A stretch of 44,852 nt of DNA from Polyangiaceae bacterium (GCA_026989935.1 JALSIN010000411.1:1-44852), one strand, 5' to 3'; shown: positions 30,419 through 39,059, numbered from the stretch's first letter. Notes: generated by a model from the letters alone, not told the origin. A program made the numbers and translations.

Positions 30419-31009
30419 GTGACGGACGTCTCGTTCATCATCCCCCTGCGCAACCAGGAGCGGACCGTGGCTCGGACCGTCCGCCAGGCGGCGGAGGTGG
30501 GGCGGAGCCTGGAGATCGGGGACGAGCGCGGCCCACGCTTCGAGATCCTCGCCCTGGACGAGCGCTCCGGCGACAATACGCTGGCGTTGCTGAGCCTGTT
30601 GCACGGGCAGATCCCGGAGCTTCGCACGGTCCAGGACCTGGCCCCGGGGCGGGCTCTCGCCCGCGGCGTCCGGCTCGCCCAAGGCGAACTCCTCGTGGTG
30701 CTGGACCACCCCACCGACGTGGATCTCCTGCGCTGGGCGGGTGAGCAGGTCGCCCGCGGGCATCGCGCAGCCGTCGTGCCGGGCGAGGTCCTGGCCGTGC
30801 GCCGCGAGGAGGCCGTCCGGCTGCTCGCGGGGCGGCGTGCGGGGCTCGTGGGGGCCCAGCAGGTGGTCGCCACGGCCCTGGGTGGTGTGCCGCGGGGGGT
30901 GGCCTACAGCCCGCCGCCCCCGCGGTCGGTGGCGGCCCGCACGCGGATGCGGGCGCGCACGGTGGCGGCGCGGCTCGGGCTGGGGCGCCTGGACCATCCG
31001 GGCAAATAG
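30419..31009 (+). CDS. Short GT2-like (glycosyltransferase A fold) protein, possibly degenerate
   Basis: A 196-residue protein whose first 120 residues resemble the N-terminal half of family 2 glycosyltransferases: VSFIIPLRNQERTVARTVRQ, FEILALDERSGDNTLALLSL and PGRALARGVRLAQGELLVVL. The catalytic metal-binding DxD expected after LLVVL reads DHPTD, so metal binding is doubtful, and the acceptor-binding half of the usual fold is missing or much reduced. The C-terminus is basic (SVAARTRMRARTVAARL). It may be a vestigial enzyme or a nucleotide-sugar-binding relative. The GTG start sits directly behind a predicted promoter with no Shine-Dalgarno sequence. It is divergent from ssb and 54 bases upstream of rseP. 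Confidence 0.7.
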   Translation: MTDVSFIIPLRNQERTVARTVRQAAEVGRSLEIGDERGPRFEILALDERSGDNTLALLSLLHGQIPELRTVQDLAPGRALARGVRLAQGELLVVLDHPTDVDLLRWAGEQVARGHRAAVVPGEVLAVRREEAVRLLAGRRAGLVGAQQVVATALGGVPRGVAYSPPPPRSVAARTRMRARTVAARLGLGRLDHPGK

Positions 31010-31013
31010 GCGC

Positions 31014-31047
31014 CCGCGGCGCGCTCTGCGGGCACGGCGCGCCGCGG
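31014..31047. promoter_or_regulatory. Perfect 11-bp inverted repeat upstream of rseP
   Basis: CCGCGGCGCGC (31014-31024) and GCGCGCCGCGG (31037-31047) are exact inverted repeats with a 12-base centre. The element starts 4 bases after the GT2-like stop and ends 4 bases before the TATAGT hexamer of rseP. It could be a terminator stem without T-tract or a dyad operator over the rseP promoter. Confidence 0.5.
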
Positions 31048-31051
31048 CTGC

Positions 31052-31057
31052 TATAGT
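31052..31057 (+). promoter_or_regulatory. Putative -10 box of a leaderless promoter (rseP)
   Basis: TATAGT lies 6 bases before the GTG at 31064, so transcription would begin at about the start codon. There is no Shine-Dalgarno sequence. The -35 region is occupied by the 11-bp inverted repeat. Confidence 0.5.
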
Positions 31058-31063
31058 CCGCCC

Positions 31064-32095
31064 GTGGAGTGGCTCCTCGCCATCGTCGCCCTGTGCCTCG
31101 TCATCGTGGTGCACGAGGCCGGCCACTACGTGGCGGCCGTCGCCACCGGGATGAAGGTGGACCGGTTCAGCGTCTTCGGCATCGGCCCGGCCGTGCTGCG
31201 GCTCGGCACCTGGCGCGGCACGGAGTTCGTGGTCAGTGCGATCCCCTTCGGCGCCTACGTCCTCATCCGGGGGATGGAGCCGGAGGAGGAGGGGGACGCG
31301 GCGCCCACCCCGGACAGCTCGAACTTCCGTGACAAGCCCCTGTGGGCCCGGTTCCTCGCCCTGTTCGGCGGCCCCGCGGCCAACTACCTGGCGGCGATGG
31401 CGATCTTCTTCGGGCTGTTCGCGGCGGTGGGTACCGAGACGGTCGCCGTCGGCGGGTTCACCGAGCCCTCGCCGGCCCGGGCCGCGGGCCTGGCCGAGGG
31501 CGACCGGCTGGTCGAGGTGGCCGGCGTGCCCATCGAGCCGCCCCAGGCGGCGGCCAAGGTGGTCCGCGCGACGAAGGCGCACCTGGGCGAGACCGTCGAG
31601 GTCGTCGTCGAGCGCGACGGCGCCCTGCAGACCTTCGAGGTCCCCCTGGCCCCCGAGCCTCCGGCGCTGGGGGTGAGCCTCGCCGTCTCCCCCTGGGGGG
31701 GACCCGTGCCGTGGACGACGGCGGCGGCCATGGCGGTGATGCGCCCCCTGGAGATCTCGGCGGCGCAGCTCGTGGCCCTGTCGAAGCTGATCACGGGCCA
31801 GATCGAGGGGGAGCTTTCGGGGCCGGTGGCGATCGTCAAGCACATCAAGCAGTCGGCCGAGGCGGGGGCCGTGCCGTTCTTCTTCATGACGGCGTTCATC
31901 AGCACGCTGCTGGGGCTGTTCAACCTGCTGCCGTTGCCCGCCCTCGACGGCGGGCGCATCGTGTTCCTGGCCTACGAGGCCGTGACGCGGCGCAAGCCGA
32001 GCCCCCAGGTGGAGGGGTGGGTGCACGGGATCGGCCTGGTCGCGTTACTGCTGCTGATGGTGTTCGTGACGATCGGCGACGTGCGCGGCGGGTAG
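31064..32095 (+). CDS. rseP: Site-2 protease family zinc metalloprotease RseP
   Basis: Intramembrane metalloprotease (M50) of 343 residues that cleaves membrane-bound anti-sigma factors and remnant signal peptides after a first-site cut. Helix 1 holds HEAGH (His17, Glu18, His21), the zinc motif. A central PDZ domain lies at about 126-200 (GFTEPSPARAAGLAEGDRLV). The second zinc-site motif is LPALDGGR at 291-298, with three or four membrane helices overall. FGGPAANYLAA and GLFNLLPLPALDG are the conserved family blocks. It has one PDZ domain rather than the two of E. coli RseP. The GTG start lies behind TATAGT. uvrC begins 6 bases after its stop. A tail-anchored possible anti-sigma protein is encoded about 21 kb away at 9904. 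Confidence 0.93.
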   Translation: MEWLLAIVALCLVIVVHEAGHYVAAVATGMKVDRFSVFGIGPAVLRLGTWRGTEFVVSAIPFGAYVLIRGMEPEEEGDAAPTPDSSNFRDKPLWARFLALFGGPAANYLAAMAIFFGLFAAVGTETVAVGGFTEPSPARAAGLAEGDRLVEVAGVPIEPPQAAAKVVRATKAHLGETVEVVVERDGALQTFEVPLAPEPPALGVSLAVSPWGGPVPWTTAAAMAVMRPLEISAAQLVALSKLITGQIEGELSGPVAIVKHIKQSAEAGAVPFFFMTAFISTLLGLFNLLPLPALDGGRIVFLAYEAVTRRKPSPQVEGWVHGIGLVALLLLMVFVTIGDVRGG

Positions 32096-32101
32096 TCGGC
32101 C

Positions 32102-34111
32102 ATGGCCCGGCGCAGGGTCGAAGATCCGGACTTCGTGCCGCGGATCACCAGCCGCGCGCAGCTCGACGAGGCGGTCGAGCGCCTCCCGGAGGCCCCGGGC
32201 GTCTACATCATGCGCGACCGCAAGGGCGCCTACCTCTACGTGGGCAAGGCCACGCGGATCCGCAGCCGCGTGCGGCAGTACTTCTCGGGACACGACACCC
32301 GCCGGTTCGTGCCGGCGCTGGCCGAGCGCGTCGGCGACATCGAGACCCTCGTGACCGAGTCGGAGGCACAGGCGCTGTTGCTGGAGAGCAACCTGATCAA
32401 GCGCCACCGGCCGCGCTTCAACGTCCAGCTTCGGGACGACAAGCAGTTCCTCGTCCTGCGCCTCGACCCCCGGGCCGCCTGGCCGCGGCTCGAGCTCGTG
32501 CGGCGGATCAAGCGCGACGGTGCCCACTACTTCGGGCCGTACCCCTCCGCCCGCGCGGCGCGGGCCACGTTGCGCGTGGTCAACCGTCACTTTCGGCTGC
32601 GCACCTGCTCGGACTTCGTCCTGCGCAGCCGGCGGCGGCCCTGCCTGCAGTACCACATCGAGCGCTGTCCCGCGCCGTGCGTGTTGCCGGTGGACGAGGC
32701 CGCGTACGCGCAGTCGGTGCAGGACGTGGCCCTGTTCCTGTCGGGCCGCGGCAGGACGCTGATCGAGACCCTCGAGCGGCGCATGCACGCGGCCGCCGAG
32801 GCCCTCGCGTTCGAGCGTGCCGCCGCCTTGCGCGACCAGCTCGCGAGTCTCCAGGCGGTGCTGGCGCGGCAGGAGGTCGTCAGCGATCGGGGCGAGTCCT
32901 TCGATGCCGTGGGGATCCACCGCGAGGGGGGCGCGGTCGAGTTCGTGGTGCTCGAGGTGCGACAGGGGCGTGTGGCCGGGCACGCGGCGCACTCGGAGCG
33001 GGGCATGGCGTTCCCCACACCCGACGTCCTCGCCGGCTTCTTGAGCGCCCACTACGAGGCGCGCCCGGTGGAGGTGGCCGAGATCCTGCTTCCGGTCCCG
33101 ATCCCCGACGACGACGCCCGGGCCCTCGAGGCGTTCTTGCGCGAGCGGGCCGGGCGCCCGGTCCACCTGGTCGTGCCGGCGCGGGGCCGCAAGCGGCGCA
33201 TCGTCCGCCTGGCCGAGCGCAACGCCGCGGCGAACTTCGCCACGCGCCGCAACCGCCGGGACGATGCGGCCACGGCCCTCGAACGCCTGGCCGCGCGCCT
33301 GGGGCTCGCCCGCCCGCCGCAGCGCATCGAGTGCTACGACGTAAGCCACCTGCAGGGGGCCCATCCCCGCGCGTCGATGGTCGTCTTCGAGGACGGGGTG
33401 CCAGACCGGGCCTCCTACCGGACGTTTCGGATCCGCCCCTCGAACGCGGGGCCCACGCAAAACGACGACTTCGCCAGCCTGTACGAGGTGCTCGCCCGCC
33501 GGGTCGCGCGTGCGGGCGACGACCGCGGGGCGGAGCGCTGGCCGCTGCCCGACCTCATCGTGGTGGACGGTGGCAAGGGGCAGCTTGGCCGGGCGATCGC
33601 GGCCCTTTCGGACCTCGGCGTGCCCATCGGCCCCGAGGGGGTCGAGGTGGTGGCGCTCGCCAAGGAGCGCCAGACGGCTCCGCGCGCCGGGTCGGACGGG
33701 CGGGGGGGCGCGGACGTACGGCCGGGGCGCGTGCGCCGAGCCGCGGCGCTGGCCGGCGAGGACGCGGGCGAATACGAGGTCCGGCCCGAGCGCGTGTACG
33801 TGCCCGGCCGCAAGGACCCGATCCTCCTGCGGCCCGGCACGAGCGAGCGGCACCTGATGGAGCGGATCCGCGACGAGGCGCACCGCTTCGCCATCGGTGC
33901 GCACCGCCGCGCCAGGCGCAAGGGGGCGTTGCGCAGCCGCCTGTCCGAGATCCCCGGGGTGGGGCCGAAGATCGAGGCGAGCCTCCTGTCGCGCTTCGGC
34001 TCGCCGCAGCGGATCGCGGCCGCCGCCGTGGACGACCTGCGCACCGTCCCGGGGGTGGGGCCGAAGCTCGCCCGGCGGATCCTGGAGGCGCTGGGACGCC
34101 CCGTCCCGTAG
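32102..34111 (+). CDS. uvrC: Excinuclease ABC subunit C (UvrC)
   Basis: Makes the dual incisions in nucleotide excision repair; 669 residues. It has an N-terminal GIY-YIG nuclease domain (PGVYIMRDRKGAYLYVGKA at 32-50) and a cysteine set C169, C181, C189, C193 with the same 12-8-4 spacing as the [4Fe-4S] ligands known in E. coli UvrC. The UVR helix pair is near 220-255. The RNase H-like second nuclease follows (ECYDVSHLQGAHPRASMVVF and IVVDGGKGQLG). The C-terminus has two helix-hairpin-helix motifs (IPGVGPK, VPGVGPKLARRIL). An extra segment of about 45 residues (from APRAGSDGRGG to YEVRPERV) sits between the nuclease core and the RKDPILL block. It begins 6 bases after rseP, so it is in that operon. 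Confidence 0.97.
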   Translation: MARRRVEDPDFVPRITSRAQLDEAVERLPEAPGVYIMRDRKGAYLYVGKATRIRSRVRQYFSGHDTRRFVPALAERVGDIETLVTESEAQALLLESNLIKRHRPRFNVQLRDDKQFLVLRLDPRAAWPRLELVRRIKRDGAHYFGPYPSARAARATLRVVNRHFRLRTCSDFVLRSRRRPCLQYHIERCPAPCVLPVDEAAYAQSVQDVALFLSGRGRTLIETLERRMHAAAEALAFERAAALRDQLASLQAVLARQEVVSDRGESFDAVGIHREGGAVEFVVLEVRQGRVAGHAAHSERGMAFPTPDVLAGFLSAHYEARPVEVAEILLPVPIPDDDARALEAFLRERAGRPVHLVVPARGRKRRIVRLAERNAAANFATRRNRRDDAATALERLAARLGLARPPQRIECYDVSHLQGAHPRASMVVFEDGVPDRASYRTFRIRPSNAGPTQNDDFASLYEVLARRVARAGDDRGAERWPLPDLIVVDGGKGQLGRAIAALSDLGVPIGPEGVEVVALAKERQTAPRAGSDGRGGADVRPGRVRRAAALAGEDAGEYEVRPERVYVPGRKDPILLRPGTSERHLMERIRDEAHRFAIGAHRRARRKGALRSRLSEIPGVGPKIEASLLSRFGSPQRIAAAAVDDLRTVPGVGPKLARRILEALGRPVP

Positions 34112-34128
34112 GCGGCGGTCTCCTGCGC

Positions 34129-34800
34129 CTACGCCGGGGCGAGCCGACGCAGCAGGTCCCAGATCACCCGCGCCGTCGCCCCCCAAAGGGGGACGGGCAG
34201 GCCCAGGTCGAACTCGTGCATGTCGTAGGTGCGGCCGCGGTAGGGCACGCGCCCCGTGACGCGGTGCCGCGCCGGGTCGGACAGGTACGCGAGGGCGGGC
34301 ACGAGCGTTTGGGCCACCTCGGCCGAGGCGGGCGAGGGGCGAAAGCTCGCGGGCGCGGCGGCCACGAAGGGGACGATCCAGAAACCGGTGGGCGTGGGGA
34401 CGGGGTGCAGGCGCCCGAGCGGCTCGATCGGGCCTTCGAGCCCGACCTCCTCGCCGGCCTCGCGCAGGGCCGTGCGCCACAGGTCCCCCTCGTCCGCGGG
34501 CTCCGGCTTGCCGCCCGGAAGCGCGATCTGGCCGGCGTGGTGGTGCAGGGCACGGCTGCGCTCGATGAGCACGACGCCCGGGCCTCGTCCGCGTCCGGGG
34601 TCGGGGGTCCGGGTGAGCAGGGCCACGACGCCCGCCTGGCGCAGGTTCTCCCGGTCCGGCGGTGGAGGTGCGGTTACCGACTCGAGGCGCGGAGCCAGGG
34701 CGGCGACGAGCTCGCCCAGCGGCCGCGTCAGGGCTTCCGTCGGCGGCAGGCGACCGCCGAGTGGGTCGCCCCGCTGCCCCCCCGTGCCGCCGTCCGACAC
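34129..34800 (-). CDS. NUDIX hydrolase, CoA pyrophosphatase type
   Basis: Probable coenzyme A pyrophosphatase, cleaving CoA to phosphopantetheine and 3',5'-ADP; 223 residues. The CoA-type signature appears as VVALLTRTP, then HHHAGQIALPGGKPEPAD at 86-103, followed by the Nudix box helix ALREAGEEVGL (111-121) with its metal-binding Glu residues. The first Glu of the box is replaced by Asp, as often in this subfamily. The rest (TPTGFWIVPFVA, VPALAYLSD, YRGRTYDMHEF, LWGATARVIWDLLRRL) also matches. The start is GTG 34800, five bases after the stop of the ErpA-type gene, so the two form an operon. It converges on uvrC. Confidence 0.9.
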   Translation of the reverse strand: MSDGGTGGQRGDPLGGRLPPTEALTRPLGELVAALAPRLESVTAPPPPDRENLRQAGVVALLTRTPDPGRGRGPGVVLIERSRALHHHAGQIALPGGKPEPADEGDLWRTALREAGEEVGLEGPIEPLGRLHPVPTPTGFWIVPFVAAAPASFRPSPASAEVAQTLVPALAYLSDPARHRVTGRVPYRGRTYDMHEFDLGLPVPLWGATARVIWDLLRRLAPA

Positions 34801-34805
34801 GCCGC

Positions 34806-35225
34806 TTAGACGCTGAAGCTCGATCCGCAGCCGCAGCTACCGGTGGCGTTGGGGTTCTCGAACTTGAAGCCGGCGCCCGCCAGGCCCTCGACGTAGTCGA
34901 TGCTCGTGCCCATCAGGTACATCAGGCTCATCGGGTCCACCACGAGCTTGACCCCGTGGCTTTCGGACACGACGTCACCCTCGGCCTGCTCGTCGAAGAA
35001 CAGGTCGTACTGGAAGCCCGAGCACCCGCCCCCGAGGACCTTGACGCGCAGGGCGTAGTGCGCCTCGATGGCCTCGGCCTCGCGGATCTCCTTGACCTTC
35101 TCGGCAGCCACCTCGGTCAGCGACACGGCGGCCGGCGGCGGCGGGGCGGCTTCGGTCGCGGCGTTGGAGACGGGTTCGGTGGTCGGTTCGGTCATGGCGC
35201 CTCGCGGGAGTTTGCTCGGGGGCAT
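34806..35225 (-). CDS. A-type iron-sulfur cluster carrier (ErpA/IscA/HesB family)
   Basis: Transfers Fe-S clusters to apo-proteins. In the 139-residue form the conserved cysteines are Cys68 (GGGCSGFQY) and Cys131/Cys133 (GSCGCGSSFSV), the complete ligand set of the family. DPMSLMYLMGTSIDYVEGLAGAGFKFENP is the characteristic middle (residues 98-126). The first 33 residues are low complexity. Two starts are possible: ATG 35225, preceded by GGAGGG four bases upstream, and ATG 35195, preceded by GAGG at similar spacing. I take the first because its Shine-Dalgarno sequence is stronger. It is followed by the Nudix gene with a five-base gap. No isc or suf genes are adjacent. Confidence 0.93.
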   Translation of the reverse strand: MPPSKLPRGAMTEPTTEPVSNAATEAAPPPPAAVSLTEVAAEKVKEIREAEAIEAHYALRVKVLGGGCSGFQYDLFFDEQAEGDVVSESHGVKLVVDPMSLMYLMGTSIDYVEGLAGAGFKFENPNATGSCGCGSSFSV

Positions 35226-35370
35226 GCGCCCTCCGTAAGGGAAAGATGGTGCGCAAAGGGCGTCCGGTCAAGCGGGGGCTCCGTGCCGGCCCCGGGACGG
35301 GTCGGCGTGCCCCGGTGGCGGGCGCGGTGTGCGTGCGCAGGTCGCACGCCGGCAGGCGGTCGGCGGCGCG

Positions 35371-35400
35371 TTGACACCCGGCGCGCATCTTGCGTACGGT
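35371..35400 (+). promoter_or_regulatory. Strong sigma70-type promoter of the 512-aa lipoprotein gene
   Basis: A perfect TTGACA (35371-35376) and TACGGT (35395-35400) are separated by 18 bp. The ATG at 35436 follows 35 bases later with GGAG as Shine-Dalgarno sequence, giving a normal leadered transcript. This is the best housekeeping promoter in the window. Confidence 0.65.
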
Positions 35401-35435
35401 GCCACCCGTCCCGTTCTTCCCCGCTGGAGTCTCCC

Positions 35436-36974
35436 ATGGAACGCCGTGCCCCCCGCCTGCTCGTCTCGTCCGTGCTGTCCCTTTTCGTGCTCGCCGCCGC
35501 CTGTGGTGAGAGCCGCGAAGAACGCCTCCGCCGGGAGATGGGGTACGAGGCCAAGGAGAAGCCGGAGGCGAAGACGGAGATCCCCGACATCCCGCCGCAC
35601 CCGGACCGCGAGAAGCTGCGGCCCCTGCTCGAGGCCCTCTACAGCCAGCCGAAGATCCCCGACGTGACGGAAGGCGACGTCGAGGACAACGAGGCCCACT
35701 ATCAGCTCGAACCGGGCGTGATGAGCGTCGTCAAGCTGCCGTCGGGCCTTTCGCCGGAGCAGAAGGTGCGTGCGATCGTGCGGGCGACCGCCGAGGCGGA
35801 CGCCTGGGCCTACCGGCCGAACATCCGCCGACCGTACGCCGACCAGATCCACAAGATCAAGCGCGGGTTCGGAGAGGATCAGGCCGCGCTCATCCAGAAG
35901 GCCTACGCCGATCTCAAGCTCCTGGCCTTCTTCAACGGCCCCAAGGCCGACGAGGCCATCGGCAAGCTGCCGGCCGAGGTCCGTCCCACCGTGGAGAAGA
36001 TGAAGGCGGAGTACCAGAAGGGCAAGCAGGACGTGTGGGATCGCTGGATGAAGATCAAGATGTACGCCCGCCGCGTGGTGTCGCGGGACGAGCCGTTCCG
36101 CCCGTTGCTGCGCGGCCTGCAGAAGCAAATGGGCCTGGAGGAGCCGCCGCCGCGCACGTGGATGGAGTCGATGGACGAGCCGTTCAAGGGGTGGGCCAAG
36201 CAGATCGCCGAGAGCGAAAAGCTCTTCGAGATGCTCACGAACCTGCGCGAGCCCAAGGACCGCGAAGCGTTCATGACGGACACGCACTCGCTGTGGGTGA
36301 TGGAGGGCTCGCCGCTCGTGCCCGACAAGGCCAAGGACGTGGTCATCGACAAGAAGCTCGGGTTCGGCGTGTTGCGCGAGGATCTCGGCGGCGGCTACAA
36401 CGATCTCACGTTCGTGTTCTCGAGGCGCCTTTCGGGCAACAAGCTGCGTTATGCCTTCCTGCAGTCGATCATCTACGGGTCGCTGCTGCGGGATTTCCAG
36501 ATGTTCGCGGCGGCGGCCAACGACTTCGCCACGCGCGATGGCGACGGCAAGATCGATCCGAACACGGCCATGGTGCCCGACAAGTACGACCCGCTGTACG
36601 CCCGCTGCGGCTCGAAGGCGGCCATCGACACCTTGCTGACCCACTACGGCAAGGACTTTCCGGTGCTGGCCGGGCTTCGCCCGACCACGAAGAAGGCGGA
36701 GAAGATCCTCGACGTGGCCCACGAGTGCGTCATCGAGGGGGCGCGGCCGGACATCTACATCCCCGATCCGAACGACGACAAGGACGTCACGGGTCCGGCG
36801 CCGGGCACGCGGCTCGCCTTCTACCAGATGCTCGCGCGCTTCGAGAAGCTCGACGTGAACCTGGCGGCCATGGCGTCGGACGAGAAGACCGAGGAGGACG
36901 AGGCCATCGAAGACGCCGAGGCCGTCCTCAAGCGCATCAAGGCGCAGCAAGAGGCCGGCAAGGGCGTCAAATAG
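35436..36974 (+). CDS. Lipoprotein of unknown function, 512 aa
   Basis: I do not recognise a family. The signal peptide ends in a lipobox with Cys23 (VLAAAC). The mature protein is largely helical and charged, with no Ser/Thr linker, unlike the other lipoproteins here. It has a Lys/Glu-rich N-terminal stretch (EERLRREMGYEAKEKPEAKT), a helical core, a FATRDGDGKIDPNTA segment that resembles a calcium-binding DxDG loop but lacks the last Glu of an EF-hand, two cysteines in the C-terminal third, and an acidic tail (DEKTEEDEAIEDAEAVLKRI). GGAG precedes the ATG by about eight bases and a strong promoter lies upstream. ligA begins 28 bases after the stop, so the two are probably cotranscribed, although no functional link is evident. 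Confidence 0.8.
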   Translation: MERRAPRLLVSSVLSLFVLAAACGESREERLRREMGYEAKEKPEAKTEIPDIPPHPDREKLRPLLEALYSQPKIPDVTEGDVEDNEAHYQLEPGVMSVVKLPSGLSPEQKVRAIVRATAEADAWAYRPNIRRPYADQIHKIKRGFGEDQAALIQKAYADLKLLAFFNGPKADEAIGKLPAEVRPTVEKMKAEYQKGKQDVWDRWMKIKMYARRVVSRDEPFRPLLRGLQKQMGLEEPPPRTWMESMDEPFKGWAKQIAESEKLFEMLTNLREPKDREAFMTDTHSLWVMEGSPLVPDKAKDVVIDKKLGFGVLREDLGGGYNDLTFVFSRRLSGNKLRYAFLQSIIYGSLLRDFQMFAAAANDFATRDGDGKIDPNTAMVPDKYDPLYARCGSKAAIDTLLTHYGKDFPVLAGLRPTTKKAEKILDVAHECVIEGARPDIYIPDPNDDKDVTGPAPGTRLAFYQMLARFEKLDVNLAAMASDEKTEEDEAIEDAEAVLKRIKAQQEAGKGVK

Positions 36975-37002
36975 GTCGGGCGCCTTTCTCCACTTTTCGG
37001 CC

Positions 37003-39033
37003 ATGCCGAACGATCCCGCGTGGACTCCCGAGGCCGTCGAGCGGGGCCTCGACGACTTCGACGCCGCCACCCTGGAGCGGCTCGTGCGGCGGGCGAACGA
37101 GGAGTACTGGCTCCTCGATCGCCCCACGCTGCCGGATCCCTTGTACGACCGCCTGGTGGAGCGGCTGCGGCGGATCGCGCCCGAAAGCCCCGTGCTGCGC
37201 GAGCTGGGGGAGCCGCCGCCGCCGGGGACGCCCATCGACGTCAAGACGGCGGCGACCGTCCCGCCGATCCGCCGTTTCGGTGCGCCCGTGCGGCACGATC
37301 GCCCCATGCTGTCGCTCGACAAGGTCTACGACCTGCACGATCTGGATGCCTGGGCCGCCAAGATCGACGGGGCTTTCATGGTGATGCCGAAGCTCGACGG
37401 GGTGGCGCTGGCGATCCACTACCTCGGCGGGCGTCTCGTGCTCGCGGCCACGCGGGGATCGGGCTCGCTCGGCGAGGACGTGACCCGCAACGTGCTGGAG
37501 ATCCCCGGGGTCCCGCGCCGCATCGACGCCGACCGGCTGGAGGTGCGCGGGGAGGTCTACATCCGCCTGTCGGACTTTCGCGCGGTGGAGGCGAGCTTCG
37601 CGAATCCGCGCAACCTGGCGGCCGGCACCTTGAAGCAAAAGGAGGGGGCCCGGGACCGGATCCGGTTGCTGCGTTTCGCCGCGTGGGAGCTGGTGGACGA
37701 CGGTTTCGACACCGACGAGCAGCGCTTCGAGCGCCTGCGCGCATGGGGGATCCCGACGGTGGAGGCCGAGAAGGTCGAGCGCGCCGGGCTCGAGGACGCC
37801 ATCGCGCGGTGGACCGACCGCCGGTCCGAGATCGACATGGAGATCGACGGTATCGTGGTTCGCGCGGATCGCCTGGCCGAGCATGCACGTCTCGGGCACA
37901 CGGCCCACCATCCGCGCTGGGCGATCGCGTACAAGTTCCAGGGGGAGACGGGCACGACCCACGTCGAGGACGTCCTGTGGTCCGTCTCCCGCAACGGGGT
38001 CATCACGCCCGTGGCGCTCGTCTCGCCGGTGACCTTGAGCGGGGCGACGATCGCCCGGGCGAGTCTTGCGAACCTGACCCGCTTCGAGCAGCTCGGCCTG
38101 CGCCGGGGCTCGACCGTGGAGGTGACGCGGCGCGGTGGGGTGATCCCCTACGTCGAGCGCGTGGTGGAGCCGGGGGACGGGCCGGCGTTCGAGCCGCCGG
38201 ATCGCTGCCCCTCCTGTGGGGGCCCGGTGGGTCGGCGGAAAATCCGGGAGGCGGAGTTTCTGGTCTGCGAGCGGCCCGAGGCGTGCACGGTGGCGCGCAT
38301 GCGCGACCTGGAGCACTTCGCGCGGGTGCTCGACATGAAGGGGTTTGGTCCCAAGACGCTCGAACGCATGATGGAGGCGGGGCTCGTGTCGGCGCCGGAG
38401 GACTTCTTCCGCCTGCGTCGATTCGACCTGGCCGCCCTCGAACGGCTCGGTGAAAAGAGCGCCGACAACCTGCTCGCCGAGGTCGAAAGACGGCGCACGA
38501 TCCCGCTGCCGATGTTCCTGGAGGCGCTGGGGATCCCCCACGTGGGGCCCAAGTACGCCCGGATCCTCGCCGAGCACTTCCGCACCCTCGATCGCCTGCG
38601 CGCCGTGACGCGCGAGGAACTCGTCGCCATCGAGGGGATCTCGGAGATCATCGCGGGCGCCGTCGTCGAGGCCCTCGCCGAGCGCGCCGAGCGCATCGAC
38701 GCGCTGCTCGAATACGTCACGGTGCCCCCGTACGAACCGCCGCGCCCGTCCGCCGGGGGCGCGCCCCTGGCGGGCAAGAGCTTCGTGTTCACGGGCACCC
38801 TCGCCCGCATGACACGCGCCGAGGCCCAGGCGGCCGTCGCCGCACTCGGGGCGGCCACGCCGGCCGGCGTGAGCAAGAAGCTGTCCTACCTGGTGGTCGG
38901 GGCCGAAGACCGCCCGTCCTCGAAGCTGCGCAAGGCCCGGGCGCTGGTCGAACAAGGCGCGCCCATCGAGATCCTCGACGAGCCGGCGTTCTACCGCCTG
39001 CTGGACGAGGCGCGCGCGGCGGCGGGCGATTGA
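37003..39033 (+). CDS. ligA: NAD-dependent DNA ligase (LigA)
   Basis: Seals nicks in duplex DNA using NAD+; 676 residues, close to the family norm. An N-terminal Ia-like region (WLLDRPTLPDPLYDRL, near 36-51) binds the nicotinamide part. HDRPMLSLDKVYD (98-110) and the adenylation motif MPKLDG with Lys130 follow, then TRGSGSLGEDVTRN, RGEVYI, NPRNLAAGTLKQ and HPRWAIAYKF. The OB-fold, a Cys4-type zinc finger (CPSCGG...CERPEAC), helix-hairpin-helix repeats and a C-terminal BRCT domain (GKSFVFTGTLARMTRAEAQA) complete it. KLDG instead of the commoner KxDG with Phe or Ile and a slightly divergent motif context suggest that it may be a second or divergent ligase, but all catalytic parts are present. 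No Shine-Dalgarno sequence is seen before ATG 37003. Confidence 0.93.
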   Translation: MPNDPAWTPEAVERGLDDFDAATLERLVRRANEEYWLLDRPTLPDPLYDRLVERLRRIAPESPVLRELGEPPPPGTPIDVKTAATVPPIRRFGAPVRHDRPMLSLDKVYDLHDLDAWAAKIDGAFMVMPKLDGVALAIHYLGGRLVLAATRGSGSLGEDVTRNVLEIPGVPRRIDADRLEVRGEVYIRLSDFRAVEASFANPRNLAAGTLKQKEGARDRIRLLRFAAWELVDDGFDTDEQRFERLRAWGIPTVEAEKVERAGLEDAIARWTDRRSEIDMEIDGIVVRADRLAEHARLGHTAHHPRWAIAYKFQGETGTTHVEDVLWSVSRNGVITPVALVSPVTLSGATIARASLANLTRFEQLGLRRGSTVEVTRRGGVIPYVERVVEPGDGPAFEPPDRCPSCGGPVGRRKIREAEFLVCERPEACTVARMRDLEHFARVLDMKGFGPKTLERMMEAGLVSAPEDFFRLRRFDLAALERLGEKSADNLLAEVERRRTIPLPMFLEALGIPHVGPKYARILAEHFRTLDRLRAVTREELVAIEGISEIIAGAVVEALAERAERIDALLEYVTVPPYEPPRPSAGGAPLAGKSFVFTGTLARMTRAEAQAAVAALGAATPAGVSKKLSYLVVGAEDRPSSKLRKARALVEQGAPIEILDEPAFYRLLDEARAAAGD

Positions 39034-39059
39034 CCCCGCCCGGGCCGGTCGCGCGGGCC

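Noticed and set aside
31342-34809. A long plus-strand frame of 1155 codons across rseP and uvrC
   Set aside because: It is the +1 shadow of two clear genes, with extreme Arg/Gly/Ala composition.
36531-36570. EF-hand in the 512-aa lipoprotein (DGDGKIDPNTAM)
   Set aside because: The acidic residue required at the last loop position is Met and no flanking helix pair is clear, so I only note it as calcium-loop-like.
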